Below are positions 1 to 5,065 of a stretch of 5,065 nt of DNA, in pieces. The notes beneath the pieces were generated by a model that worked only from the letters and a program-made list of their open reading frames with translations, was not told the origin of the DNA and searched no databases. Each line of letters starts with the position of its first letter. Positions within the stretch are counted from its first letter, which is position 1. Made by a program: the position numbers and the translations under genes. Origin of the DNA: GH45 sp965370965 (GTDB taxonomy: Bacteria; Bacteroidota; Bacteroidia; Bacteroidales; SZUA-534); contig CBDUWQ010000253.1 of assembly GCA_965370965.1 (NCBI GenBank), forward strand, positions 1 to 5,065, in the 5' to 3' direction.

Positions 1-1
1 T

Positions 2-1123
2 GAAAATGACAGTATTTTTCTTTGGGGAGCAAGACAAACAGGTAAGAGTACATTACTAAAAACACTATTCCCTAAAATAAGGTACTATGACTTATTAATG
101 GGAGAAGAATTTGAACGTCTTAACCGAAGACCTGAATTACTTCGTCAGGAATTACTATTATGTAAAGAAAACGAACTTATCATAATTGATGAGGTGCAAA
201 AAATCCCACAATTACTTGATGAAGTACATTGGCTTATTACAAATAAAAATCTTCGTTTTATACTTTGTGGTTCAAGTGCTCGAAAATTAAAACGAAGTGG
301 TGCCAATATGCTTGGAGGCAGAGCTATACGAAACATATTATTTCCTCTTGTTAGTAGTGAAATACCTGAATTTGATTTAAATAAAGCCCTTAACGATGGA
401 ATGATTCCACGGCATTACATGATTAAAAATCCTAGGAAACGGCTACAAGCATATATAGGAAATTATTTACAAGAAGAGATAAAAGCTGAAGCGCTTACTA
501 GAAATTTGTCCACATTTACAAGGTTTTTAGAAATTGCAGCCATATCATGCGGAGAGATGTTGAATTATAATAACATAGCTACGGAGTGCGGTGTTAGTTC
601 CCCAACTATAAAAGAGTACTTTTCAATTTTGGAAGATACCATGATTGGTTACATGATACCTGCCTATAAAAAAGTTATAAAACGAAGAGTAATTCAGGCT
701 CCCAGGTTTTATTATTTTGATGTGGGTATTACAAATTTTTTATTAAAAAGAACTTATCTTCAACAGGGTTCTCCTGAATACGGTAAGGCATTTGAACAAT
801 TTATTATTCAGGAATTATATGCATATACTAAGTATAACGATGATTATTCGCAGCTAAGTTATTGGCGAACTGCTTCTGGTTTTGAGGTAGATGTTATTTT
901 AGGAGATGCACAGGTGGCTATTGAAATAAAGTCTTCTCGTGAAATATATCGTCATCACTTAAAAGGGTTAAAAGCTTTTGCAGAAGAGTTTCCAGATGCA
1001 AGAAAAATTGTTGTCTCAAATGAAAAAAACAAAAGGTTAATGGGTAATATTGAAATAATGCCTGTAAAAGAATTTTTATTAGAACTATGGAATGGTTCAA
1101 TAATTGTAACTAATCAATATTAA
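2..1123 (+). CDS. AAA_14/DUF4143-type ATPase, 5' partial
   Basis: Predicted P-loop ATPase of the AAA_14 plus DUF4143 architecture; its cellular role is not established, and the family is often discussed as mobile or defence-linked. The reading frame is open from base 2, so the true start lies off the left edge. The ATG at 98 is internal, because the Walker A motif GARQTGKST is encoded upstream of it at bases 26 to 52. In partial-protein numbering (373 residues), Walker A is at 9-17, Walker B IIIDEVQ at about 60-66, and a sensor-like FILCGSSARKL at about 86-96. The C-terminal part fits DUF4143, with GFEVDVI (about 293-299) and AIEIKSS (about 306-312) resembling the E/D...EIK core of PD-(D/E)XK nuclease-like folds. 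The stop is TAA at 1121. It converges on the DGR and is probably not part of it. Only a short N-terminal piece appears to be missing. Confidence 0.88.
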   Translation, partial: ENDSIFLWGARQTGKSTLLKTLFPKIRYYDLLMGEEFERLNRRPELLRQELLLCKENELIIIDEVQKIPQLLDEVHWLITNKNLRFILCGSSARKLKRSGANMLGGRAIRNILFPLVSSEIPEFDLNKALNDGMIPRHYMIKNPRKRLQAYIGNYLQEEIKAEALTRNLSTFTRFLEIAAISCGEMLNYNNIATECGVSSPTIKEYFSILEDTMIGYMIPAYKKVIKRRVIQAPRFYYFDVGITNFLLKRTYLQQGSPEYGKAFEQFIIQELYAYTKYNDDYSQLSYWRTASGFEVDVILGDAQVAIEIKSSREIYRHHLKGLKAFAEEFPDARKIVVSNEKNKRLMGNIEIMPVKEFLLELWNGSIIVTNQY

Positions 1124-1141
1124 CAAAGTATTTATTAATCT

Positions 1142-1171
1142 AATAAGTGATACTTAAAAAATCACATTATT
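1142..1171. terminator. possible AT-rich hairpin between convergent genes
   Basis: GTGAT (1147-1151) pairs with ATCAC (1161-1165), and the stem continues with AATAA (1142-1146) against TTATT (1167-1171), leaving A1166 as a bulge. The result is about 10 bp around a 9-nt loop. It lies in the 110-bp gap between the ATPase stop and the RT stop, where a bidirectional terminator would be expected. The stem is almost all A/T and has no strong U-tract, so support is weak. Confidence 0.25.
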
Positions 1172-1233
1172 ATTGCAATTTATCCTAATGATTATGCTGT
1201 TTGGGTAAAGTTGGTTTTTAATATTTGACATAA

Positions 1234-2454
1234 TCAATTGTGTTTTGAAGTATATTTTTTTAATACAAATTTACTTATGCCACCTCTTAAATAAACATAA
1301 TTCCACCACCAACCACTTATGTTTTTAAAAACGGTTGCTTTTCGTAGTTTGTAGGTTCGGTAATGTTTCATTATGCCCAAGTATGAATGCAGGCTACTTA
1401 AAAAGGTTGCTTGTTCTTCTTTTGTAGGCTTATGGTTGCGAACAATTTTGTTTTGTTTTTCTATGGCTGTATAAAAATTGCCTTTGGTGCGGTTGGCAAT
1501 ATAAATACGGTGTGGTTTTATTACTGCACCTAAGTATTTAACTCCTTTGCTGTAATGCTGTAAATGTATTTTATTTGGATGAAGGGTTAATTGCAATGCG
1601 CTTTTTAGATAACTGCGAATAGGTTCAATTAATGATTTTAAATATTCTTTGTTGTTGTGTATGAGTATAAAATCGTCGACATAGCGACCATAATATTTTA
1701 TGCCTAATGATTGTTTTACCCAATGGTCGAAATGGTTCATGTAAACATTGCCAAATAACTGTGATGTGAGATTACCAATTGGTAAGCCGCAATCGGGTTT
1801 TGAATAAAACAAACTTTTACTATTTGGTAAACCCTGCCAATCGGACTTTTTGCCTTTTACTAAGCAGTTTTGGGTTGAGTCGTTGTAAATTGTTTGTTCA
1901 ATAAGGTACAGAACTAATGGCAAATCAAATGTTATTTTGTGTTTTTGTTTTATCAGTTCTGTTTTAACTTTATTAAAAAGTATTGTTTTGTTCATTGCCA
2001 TAAAATAGCCTTTAATATCGAGTTTAAGGATGTAACAATTTTGGATATAGTTTTGAGAGCAAGAACGAATAAAATGGTCGATACGTTTTATGCCATAATG
2101 GGTGCCTTTGCCAATACGGCAACTATAGCTATCGTTAATAAAGGTTTTTTCGAATATGGGCGATATGTAATTGTATATTAGATGGTGTACCACACGGTCG
2201 CAAAAATCGGCAGCAAATATTTCACGTTTTACCGGGTTGTTTACTACAAAGCAAATACTGCGCTTGGGTTTGTAGCTGTATGAAATAATTGATTCGTAAA
2301 GTTGAAAAATATTTTGTTCGTAGGCTATTTCAAATTTTAACTGGTTAATGGTATTGCGTTTGTTTTTACGGGCATTATAGTAGGCTTTGAATAAATCGGC
2401 GAGTAGTTGTTCGGGGTTAGTTATTATATTATTGGCGAATAGGTTCAGTTGCAT
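1234..2454 (-). CDS. DGR reverse transcriptase
   Basis: RNA-directed DNA polymerase of the group-II-intron-like, DGR-type family. It should copy the template-repeat RNA into cDNA with misincorporation opposite adenines. The protein is 406 residues, close to the usual size for this family. RT motifs appear in order: fingers region with SYKPKRSICF (about 60-69) and the basic stretch NNPVKREI (72-79); motif A LKLDIKGYF with Asp146; the DGR-typical motif GLPIGNLTSQ (223-232), where group II intron RTs have a QG-type motif; the catalytic YVDD at 258-261 (Asp260, Asp261); and a thumb-side LHPNKIHL...GVKYLGAVI (291-312). All three catalytic aspartates are present and there is no frameshift, so the enzyme looks functional. 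The ATG at 2454 follows an AT-rich leader with no Shine-Dalgarno, as is normal in Bacteroidota. The TR lies 72 bp upstream. No maturase or endonuclease domain is visible, which argues against a group II intron protein. Confidence 0.96.
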   Translation of the reverse strand: MQLNLFANNIITNPEQLLADLFKAYYNARKNKRNTINQLKFEIAYEQNIFQLYESIISYSYKPKRSICFVVNNPVKREIFAADFCDRVVHHLIYNYISPIFEKTFINDSYSCRIGKGTHYGIKRIDHFIRSCSQNYIQNCYILKLDIKGYFMAMNKTILFNKVKTELIKQKHKITFDLPLVLYLIEQTIYNDSTQNCLVKGKKSDWQGLPNSKSLFYSKPDCGLPIGNLTSQLFGNVYMNHFDHWVKQSLGIKYYGRYVDDFILIHNNKEYLKSLIEPIRSYLKSALQLTLHPNKIHLQHYSKGVKYLGAVIKPHRIYIANRTKGNFYTAIEKQNKIVRNHKPTKEEQATFLSSLHSYLGIMKHYRTYKLRKATVFKNISGWWWNYVYLRGGISKFVLKKYTSKHN

Positions 2455-2472
2455 TTTATAACTTTTTATAAA

Positions 2473-2511
2473 AAAGACGCTGTCAGGTGCTGCGCACGCT
2501 GACAGGTCTTT
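2473..2511 (-). other. 17-bp hairpin between TR and RT
   Basis: Nested inverted repeat: AAAGAC (2473-2478) with GTCTTT (2506-2511), CTGTCAG (2480-2486) with CTGACAG (2499-2505), and GTGC (2487-2490) with GCAC (2494-2497) around a TGC loop. Unpaired G at 2479 and at 2498 form single-base bulges. In the - strand transcript it begins 15 nt after the TR and ends in a run of U, just before the RT start. It could be a structured part of the TR RNA (in the Bordetella phage BPP-1 DGR the TR-to-RT spacer is needed for cDNA synthesis), an attenuator limiting RT expression, or a copy of an intergenic palindromic repeat. The structure is seen directly; the role is inferred. Confidence 0.7.
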
Positions 2512-2526
2512 GAAAAATACACTTTA

Positions 2527-2723
2527 AATCCCTGAGGCAACGGACACTAAAGCCGTTCGACTTATTGTTGTTGTTGCGGTTCACATTGGCGTTGTTGTAG
2601 TTCAGGTTTCGGTTGTAGGCGTTGCTACTACTGTTCTCGGTACTACTCCACCAGTTGCCGTTGTTGCCCACGTTGTTGAACGAGCCATTGCTGTTGTTGC
2701 GGTTGCCACCCGGAAGGGCGGAA
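2527..2723 (-). repeat. DGR template repeat (TR)
   Basis: This 197-bp segment matches 3955-4151 without gaps (178/197 identical). All 19 differences are at T on the + strand, that is A in the coding sense. The sense strand holds 62 A, of which 46 are the first two bases of 23 Asn codons (20 AAC, 3 AAT). Such codons are typical of TRs because mutating either A of AAC or AAT cannot create a stop. The 19 bp at the 5' end (2705-2723) contain no sense-strand A, so the conserved ALPGG coding segment cannot be altered. The 30 bp at the 3' end (2527-2556) are identical in TR and VR and are the likely equivalent of the initiation-of-mutagenic-homology region. The TR sits between avd and the RT on the same strand, a common DGR layout. 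Confidence 0.96.
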
Positions 2724-2805
2724 CGTAAAAACAGCCACTTGGTTTGTCGCATAACCATTTTCAGATTATGAAATCTTTTATAGCTAATGCCAACCTTTAT
2801 ATTTA

Positions 2806-2849
2806 AAACAAACGCTGTTAGGTTTGAAAAAGACACTAACAGGTTGTTT
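2806..2849 (-). other. hairpin upstream of TR, related to the TR-RT hairpin
   Basis: CTGTTAG (2815-2821) pairs with CTAACAG (2836-2842), and AAACAA (2806-2811) pairs with TTGTTT (2844-2849), with a small internal loop between the two stems and a 14-nt apical loop. The pattern ACGCTGTYAG...CTRACAGG closely resembles the hairpin at 2473-2511, so the TR is bracketed by two related inverted repeats. In transcript order it lies 82 nt before the TR. It may be part of the folded template RNA or a copy of a dispersed palindromic repeat. Confidence 0.55.
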
Positions 2850-2960
2850 TTTGAAAGGTATTTACAGCACCAGCGGGCTGTCGGATTTAAAAATTGCACA
2901 CTTACATATTACAATTGTATAAACAATACTGATAATAAGTAACTCCGGCTATGTATCTGT

Positions 2961-3302
2961 TTATAATACTGATTTATGCCAACCTGCAAGTTGTTTTGAA
3001 ACTTTTTCGATTGACTGATTAATAAATATATGTTTTTTTGAACCTATTTGTTTTGTGTCGAACAAAATACGAATGTACAGCCGAACAAGTTCCAAATTTT
3101 CACGAGCAGTTTCTAATAGCTTTGATTTTTCACTTATTCTGTTTGCACGATAAATATTACTCAACAATTCGGTTGTTTCATTTTTCAGTTTCTCGCCAAG
3201 AGTAAATTTATATTCACGAGCTAATTTATTTGTTAACTCAAATATTTGCAAAAGCAAGTCGTATGTTGCCTTATAAACAGGTAATTCTATGTAGTTTGCC
3301 AT
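2961..3302 (-). CDS. avd: Avd-like DGR accessory protein (four-helix bundle)
   Basis: Accessory variability determinant. In characterised DGRs Avd forms a basic pentameric four-helix-bundle barrel that binds the RT and the template RNA and is needed for cDNA synthesis. The 113-residue length is typical. The sequence is almost wholly helical, starting MANYIELPVYKATYDLLLQI (1-20), then a long helix rich in Lys, Arg and Glu, RENLELVRLYIRIL (about 67-80), and a final helix with KVSKQLAGWHKS (about 100-111). The pattern matches the four helix bundle / 23S rRNA intervening-sequence protein family to which Avd belongs. Position between the target gene and the TR, on the same strand as the RT, supports the DGR role over the rRNA-insert paralogues. 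The ATG at 3302 begins a family-like N-terminus; the stop is TAA at 2961-2963. Confidence 0.93.
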   Translation of the reverse strand: MANYIELPVYKATYDLLLQIFELTNKLAREYKFTLGEKLKNETTELLSNIYRANRISEKSKLLETARENLELVRLYIRILFDTKQIGSKKHIFINQSIEKVSKQLAGWHKSVL

Positions 3303-3319
3303 ACAATTAAAATTAGTGA

Positions 3320-3345
3320 GAGCGCGGGCTTAAAGCCGCACCCTC
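3320..3345. repeat. GC-rich intergenic hairpin
   Basis: GAG (3320-3322) pairs with CTC (3343-3345), GCGG (3324-3327) with CCGC (3336-3339), and CT (3329-3330) with AG (3334-3335) around a TAA loop, with small bulges. It fills most of the 41-bp gap between the MutS-like ORF and avd and overlaps the stop codon of the former. Its G+C content stands out from the AT-rich surroundings, which suggests a dispersed REP-like palindrome or an mRNA processing or attenuation element. Confidence 0.45.
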
Positions 3346-3820
3346 AATTTGAAATATAATTTTGTAATTCAATTAAAAACTGCTGGCACTCAATTGGGGT
3401 TTTACTCACAACGGAAAAATTACGAATTTTATTAATTAATTCATTTTGGTGTATTAGCGTTTGCTTTGAAAAAAGAGCAATATTGTTTTTCCATTCTGTA
3501 AAAGACAAATTATCAATTTTTGAAAACCCCGATAATTTTATTTGATTAGCACTTACTTTAACAATAAAATTTTGTTTATTGCAAATACTTTCAATATTTG
3601 CAAAACTATTTTGCGGAAAACCCAAAAAAACAACTTCCTTATTCACATTCTTATAATACTTTTTGGTCGGGTTATACTCTTTTATATGCTGAACAAATAA
3701 AAAAGCTGAGTGCTCGTAAGCTCGCCAAAATAAGCCTTCTTTATGTAGGATTATTTGTGTATTTTCTTCTTCTAATTGTAAAATTTCAGATAACTTCATT
3801 TCAAAAAAATTATTTAACAT
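3344..3820 (-). CDS. small MutS-like DGR accessory protein
   Basis: A protein of 158 residues, or 151 if translation starts at the second Met (Met8, MKLSEIL), which is equally plausible. It has no catalytic motif that I can identify. KEGLFWRAYEHSAFLF (27-42) and VVFLGFPQNSFANI (63-76), followed by FIVKV (85-89), resemble the MutS mismatch-recognition domain I pattern (the FYELF...A and GVP...YI...KV stretches). The last 20 residues, TPIECQQFLIELQNYI, recall the TPxEAlxxLxxL helix near the end of MutS. There is no ATPase domain, so it is not a mismatch-repair ATPase. As I recall, short MutS-like ORFs are reported as accessory genes in some DGRs, but I could not verify that here. It lies 132 bp after the target gene and 41 bp before avd on the same strand, so co-expression and a role in retrohoming are likely. 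Its biochemical function is unknown. Confidence 0.7.
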   Translation of the reverse strand: MLNNFFEMKLSEILQLEEENTQIILHKEGLFWRAYEHSAFLFVQHIKEYNPTKKYYKNVNKEVVFLGFPQNSFANIESICNKQNFIVKVSANQIKLSGFSKIDNLSFTEWKNNIALFSKQTLIHQNELINKIRNFSVVSKTPIECQQFLIELQNYISN

Positions 3821-3845
3821 GATTTTGAGTCGTACTCGACAATGT

Positions 3846-3859
3846 TCAAGCTAGCTTGA
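3846..3859. promoter_or_regulatory. 14-bp perfect palindrome
   Basis: TCAAGCTAGCTTGA is its own reverse complement. It lies 26 bp upstream of the MutS-like ORF start, in the gap after the target gene. The position would suit a dimeric regulator controlling the accessory genes separately from the target, or a small cruciform. No promoter elements could be assigned with confidence. Confidence 0.35.
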
Positions 3860-3873
3860 TATTACCCTCATTT

Positions 3874-3896
3874 AAAAAAAATCGAGCGCTTCGCGC
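3874..3896 (-). terminator. short GC hairpin with T-tract, possible terminator of the target gene
   Basis: GCGC (3886-3889) and GCGC (3893-3896) pair around a 3-nt loop. Read on the - strand, the stem is followed a few bases later by eight T (complement of A 3874-3881). It lies about 57 bp past the target stop. The stem is only 4 bp, so this would be a weak intrinsic terminator that could let some transcripts run on into the accessory genes and the TR. Confidence 0.4.
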
Positions 3897-3910
3897 AAAT
3901 AAACAAATAA

Positions 3911-3938
3911 TACAATCCCGAAAAAAAATGGGATTGTA
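3911..3938 (-). other. hairpin/cruciform just downstream of the VR
   Basis: TACAATCCC (3911-3919) and GGGATTGTA (3930-3938) form a perfect 9-bp stem with a 10-nt A-rich loop. It begins 16 nt past the VR end and 14 nt past the target stop codon. In the BPP-1 DGR and several others, an inverted repeat a few bases past the VR forms a DNA hairpin or cruciform needed for efficient, directional retrohoming; position and shape here fit that element, although the loop is longer than the tetraloop seen in BPP-1. It could also act as a transcription terminator, but on the - strand the T-run falls in the loop and not after the stem, which argues against that. Confidence 0.65.
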
Positions 3939-3952
3939 AATAACCAAATAAC

Positions 3953-5065
3953 CTAATCCCTGAGGCAACGGACACTAAAGCCGTACGACTTATCGTAGCC
4001 GTTGCGGTACACACCGGCGTCGTTGTAGGTCAGGTTTCGGTTGTAGGCGTAGCTACTACTGCTCTCGGTACTACTCCACCAGAAGCCGTTGTAGCCCACG
4101 TAGTTGAACGAGCCATTGCTGTAGTCGCGGTAGCCACCCGGAAGGGCGGAAAAACCGTAATCATCGGTTCCGTTGCCGCTGCTGTTCCATCCATTTATTG
4201 CTTTCAATGCCGTTCCTTCTGTGCCTGAATGCCCATCGTTAGCAATAAAAGTTTCTAAGGTTGTCCATTCGGCATCTGTTGGTAAGTGCCAACCTGTTGG
4301 GCAGGCATCTTTAGCTGCCGCATAAGTATATAGTGCTCCATAAGTAGCTGCTTCGCCATTGGCATTGTTGTTATAATAGCAATAGGCTTTGTCCGTGTCG
4401 TTGTTGCCCAAATTTGCCCAAGCTGTATTGTCGGTTACTAAAGGTATGGCTGTGCCGGTGGGGTATTTTGTAACTTTTAGGTTTTCTGCCATCCATGTTT
4501 GAGTGCCAATGGTAACAATTCTATATGTATTACCATCATAATCAGCAACAGATTCATAAGTTGTAAAAATTACTTCATTACCATAAACTGTACCTATACT
4601 ATTCGTTGCATAGGCACGTACGTAATAGGTTGTATTTACAGTTAATTCTGTTAAACTACTTGTAAAACTGCCTATTCCACTGCCATCAACCGTTTTGTTA
4701 TCAGCAATAGTTGGGGTGCTACTTGTACTGTAACAAACGCCTCGGGCTGTTATAGCAAAGCCTCCATCAGATGTAATATTTCCACCTGTGGTGGCTGTGG
4801 TAGCCGTAATTTCAGAAATTGCTGTAGTAGTTAGTTGTGGTAAACCATCTTGTGTTGTAAAATTAATTTCATTACCGTAAACTGTGCCAATGCTGTTGGT
4901 TGCATAAGCTCTAACATAATAGGTTGTATTTGCGGACATAGCCGTCAAGCTACTGACAAACGAACCTATTCCGCTACCATCAACCGTTTTGTTATCAGCA
5001 ATAGTTGGGTTGCTACTTGTACTGTAACAAACGCCTCGGGCTGTTATAGCAAAGCCTCCATCAGA
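3953..5065 (-). CDS. DGR target: FISUMP-domain surface protein with Fn3-like repeats, 5' partial
   Basis: Predicted extracellular or surface-anchored binding protein diversified by the DGR. The frame is open to the right edge; the TTG at 4948 is an internal Leu codon and not a start, so the N-terminus, including any signal peptide or lipobox, is outside the window. The visible 370 residues contain about one and a half copies of a 98-residue fibronectin-III-like repeat (TTYYVRAYATNSIGTVYGNE, GGFAITARGVCYSTSS), then a FISUMP (Fibrobacter succinogenes major paralogous) domain from about residue 175, with hallmark DYDGNTYRIVTIGTQTWMAE, CPTGWHLPTDAEW and the closing GFSVRCLRD. FISUMP is related to the C-type-lectin fold used by most DGR targets. 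Residues from about 305 to the end are encoded by the VR; 16 of them differ from the TR-encoded version, all replacing Asn, with Tyr, Asp, Gly, Phe, Thr and Ser now present. The TAG stop lies at the VR edge. Confidence 0.95.
   Translation of the reverse strand, partial: SDGGFAITARGVCYSTSSNPTIADNKTVDGSGIGSFVSSLTAMSANTTYYVRAYATNSIGTVYGNEINFTTQDGLPQLTTTAISEITATTATTGGNITSDGGFAITARGVCYSTSSTPTIADNKTVDGSGIGSFTSSLTELTVNTTYYVRAYATNSIGTVYGNEVIFTTYESVADYDGNTYRIVTIGTQTWMAENLKVTKYPTGTAIPLVTDNTAWANLGNNDTDKAYCYYNNNANGEAATYGALYTYAAAKDACPTGWHLPTDAEWTTLETFIANDGHSGTEGTALKAINGWNSSGNGTDDYGFSALPGGYRDYSNGSFNYVGYNGFWWSSTESSSSYAYNRNLTYNDAGVYRNGYDKSYGFSVRCLRD
3955..4151 (-). repeat. DGR variable repeat (VR)
   Basis: This is the 197-bp copy of the TR at the 3' end of the target gene. 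In sense-strand terms the 19 differences from the TR are ten A-to-T, eight A-to-G and one A-to-C, spanning 3985 to 4132. Nothing outside A positions differs, and there are no indels. The reading frame is kept and the resulting residues are rich in Tyr and Gly, as in binding surfaces. The repeat ends in the first base of the stop codon. The last 30 bp are identical to the TR and probably serve as the cDNA integration anchor. Confidence 0.96.
4687..5065 (-). repeat. 294-bp in-frame tandem repeat encoding Fn3-like modules
   Basis: The segment beginning CAACCGTTTT at 4687 recurs at 4981, a period of 294 bp (98 codons); the second copy runs off the window. The 85 bp that can be compared from these starts (4687-4771 and 4981-5065) differ at one base, changing one residue (Thr or Asn). 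By contrast, the stretch near 4576-4640 against 4870-4934 has many silent and replacement differences. The copies are thus a mosaic of nearly identical and more diverged parts, suggesting recent duplication or gene conversion. More copies probably lie to the right. Confidence 0.85.

Larger units (their letters stand above)
2473..2849 (-). ncRNA. putative DGR template RNA region
   Basis: This span lies in the 506-bp stretch between the Avd stop and the RT start and contains no credible protein gene. It holds the TR core (2527-2723), the downstream hairpin (2473-2511) and an upstream hairpin (2806-2849). In known DGRs the TR is transcribed as part of a non-coding RNA that includes flanking sequence and serves as the reverse-transcription template. 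The ends given here are simply the outer hairpins; the real transcript ends cannot be read from sequence. No confident Bacteroidota -7/-33 promoter was found in 2724-2960, so the RNA may derive from read-through of the upstream genes. Confidence 0.45.

Noticed and set aside
145..336. 63-codon - strand ORF within the ATPase gene (and a similar one at 918-1100)
   Set aside because: Both are antisense to strongly supported ATPase coding sequence and have no independent support.
98..1123. ATG at 98 as the start of the ATPase gene
   Set aside because: The frame is open upstream to base 2 and encodes the Walker A motif, so the gene begins off the left edge.
1939..2181. 80-codon + strand ORF inside the RT gene
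   Set aside because: It is antisense to the conserved RT palm region, has no family resemblance and is explained as a frame shadow.
1234..2454. Group II intron or retron RT
   Set aside because: There is no maturase or endonuclease domain, no intron RNA structure was seen and no msr/msd; the IGNLTSQ motif plus the adjacent Avd and TR/VR pair fit a DGR.
2483..2899. 138-codon ORF on the - strand overlapping the TR
   Set aside because: The TR half is a copy of target coding sequence and the other half has no recognisable domain; in DGRs the TR is non-coding template.
3598..3822. 74-codon + strand ORF opposite the MutS-like gene
   Set aside because: It is antisense to a more convincing ORF in the DGR cassette and shows no recognisable domain.
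2527..4151. TR/VR pair as transposon direct repeats or a simple gene duplication
   Set aside because: Differences are limited to A positions of one copy with no indels, which ordinary duplication and drift would not give.
3953..4948. TTG at 4948 as the start of the target gene
   Set aside because: The frame continues open to the window edge through a further copy of the same Fn3-like repeat, so this is an internal Leu codon.

Overview
The window looks like chromosomal DNA from a member of the Bacteroidota (Bacteroidetes). It is AT-rich, has no strong Shine-Dalgarno sequences, carries a FISUMP-domain surface protein with fibronectin-like repeats, and holds an AAA_14/DUF4143 ATPase of a type common in that phylum. 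No close species can be named from the sequence alone.

Positions 2 to 1123 (+ strand) hold one ATPase gene whose start lies off the left edge. It converges on the rest of the window, which is all on the - strand. Read in the direction of transcription (right to left), the order is: target surface protein ending in a variable repeat (5065 to 3953, start off the right edge); small MutS-like accessory ORF (3820 to 3344); Avd-type four-helix-bundle protein (3302 to 2961); non-coding template repeat TR (2723 to 2527); and reverse transcriptase (2454 to 1234). Together these form an apparently intact diversity-generating retroelement (DGR).

The direct proof is the TR/VR pair. Two 197-bp segments align with no gaps and differ at 19 positions. 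Every one of the 19 is an A in the TR coding sense (T on the + strand); none of the 135 non-A positions differs. All 19 fall in AAC/AAT (Asn) codons and change 16 of 23 Asn residues at the C-terminal ligand-binding face of the FISUMP domain. This is the signature of adenine-specific mutagenic retrohoming.

The expected mechanism, from known DGRs, is that the TR is transcribed, then copied by the RT with help from Avd with errors opposite A, and the cDNA replaces the VR at the 3' end of the target gene, so the cell displays variants of one binding protein. The 506 bp between the Avd stop and the RT start contain no credible gene: they hold the TR and two related hairpins that flank it. A further hairpin lies just past the VR. 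Other intergenic structures are a 14-bp palindrome, a short hairpin with a T-tract, and a GC-rich hairpin between the two accessory genes.
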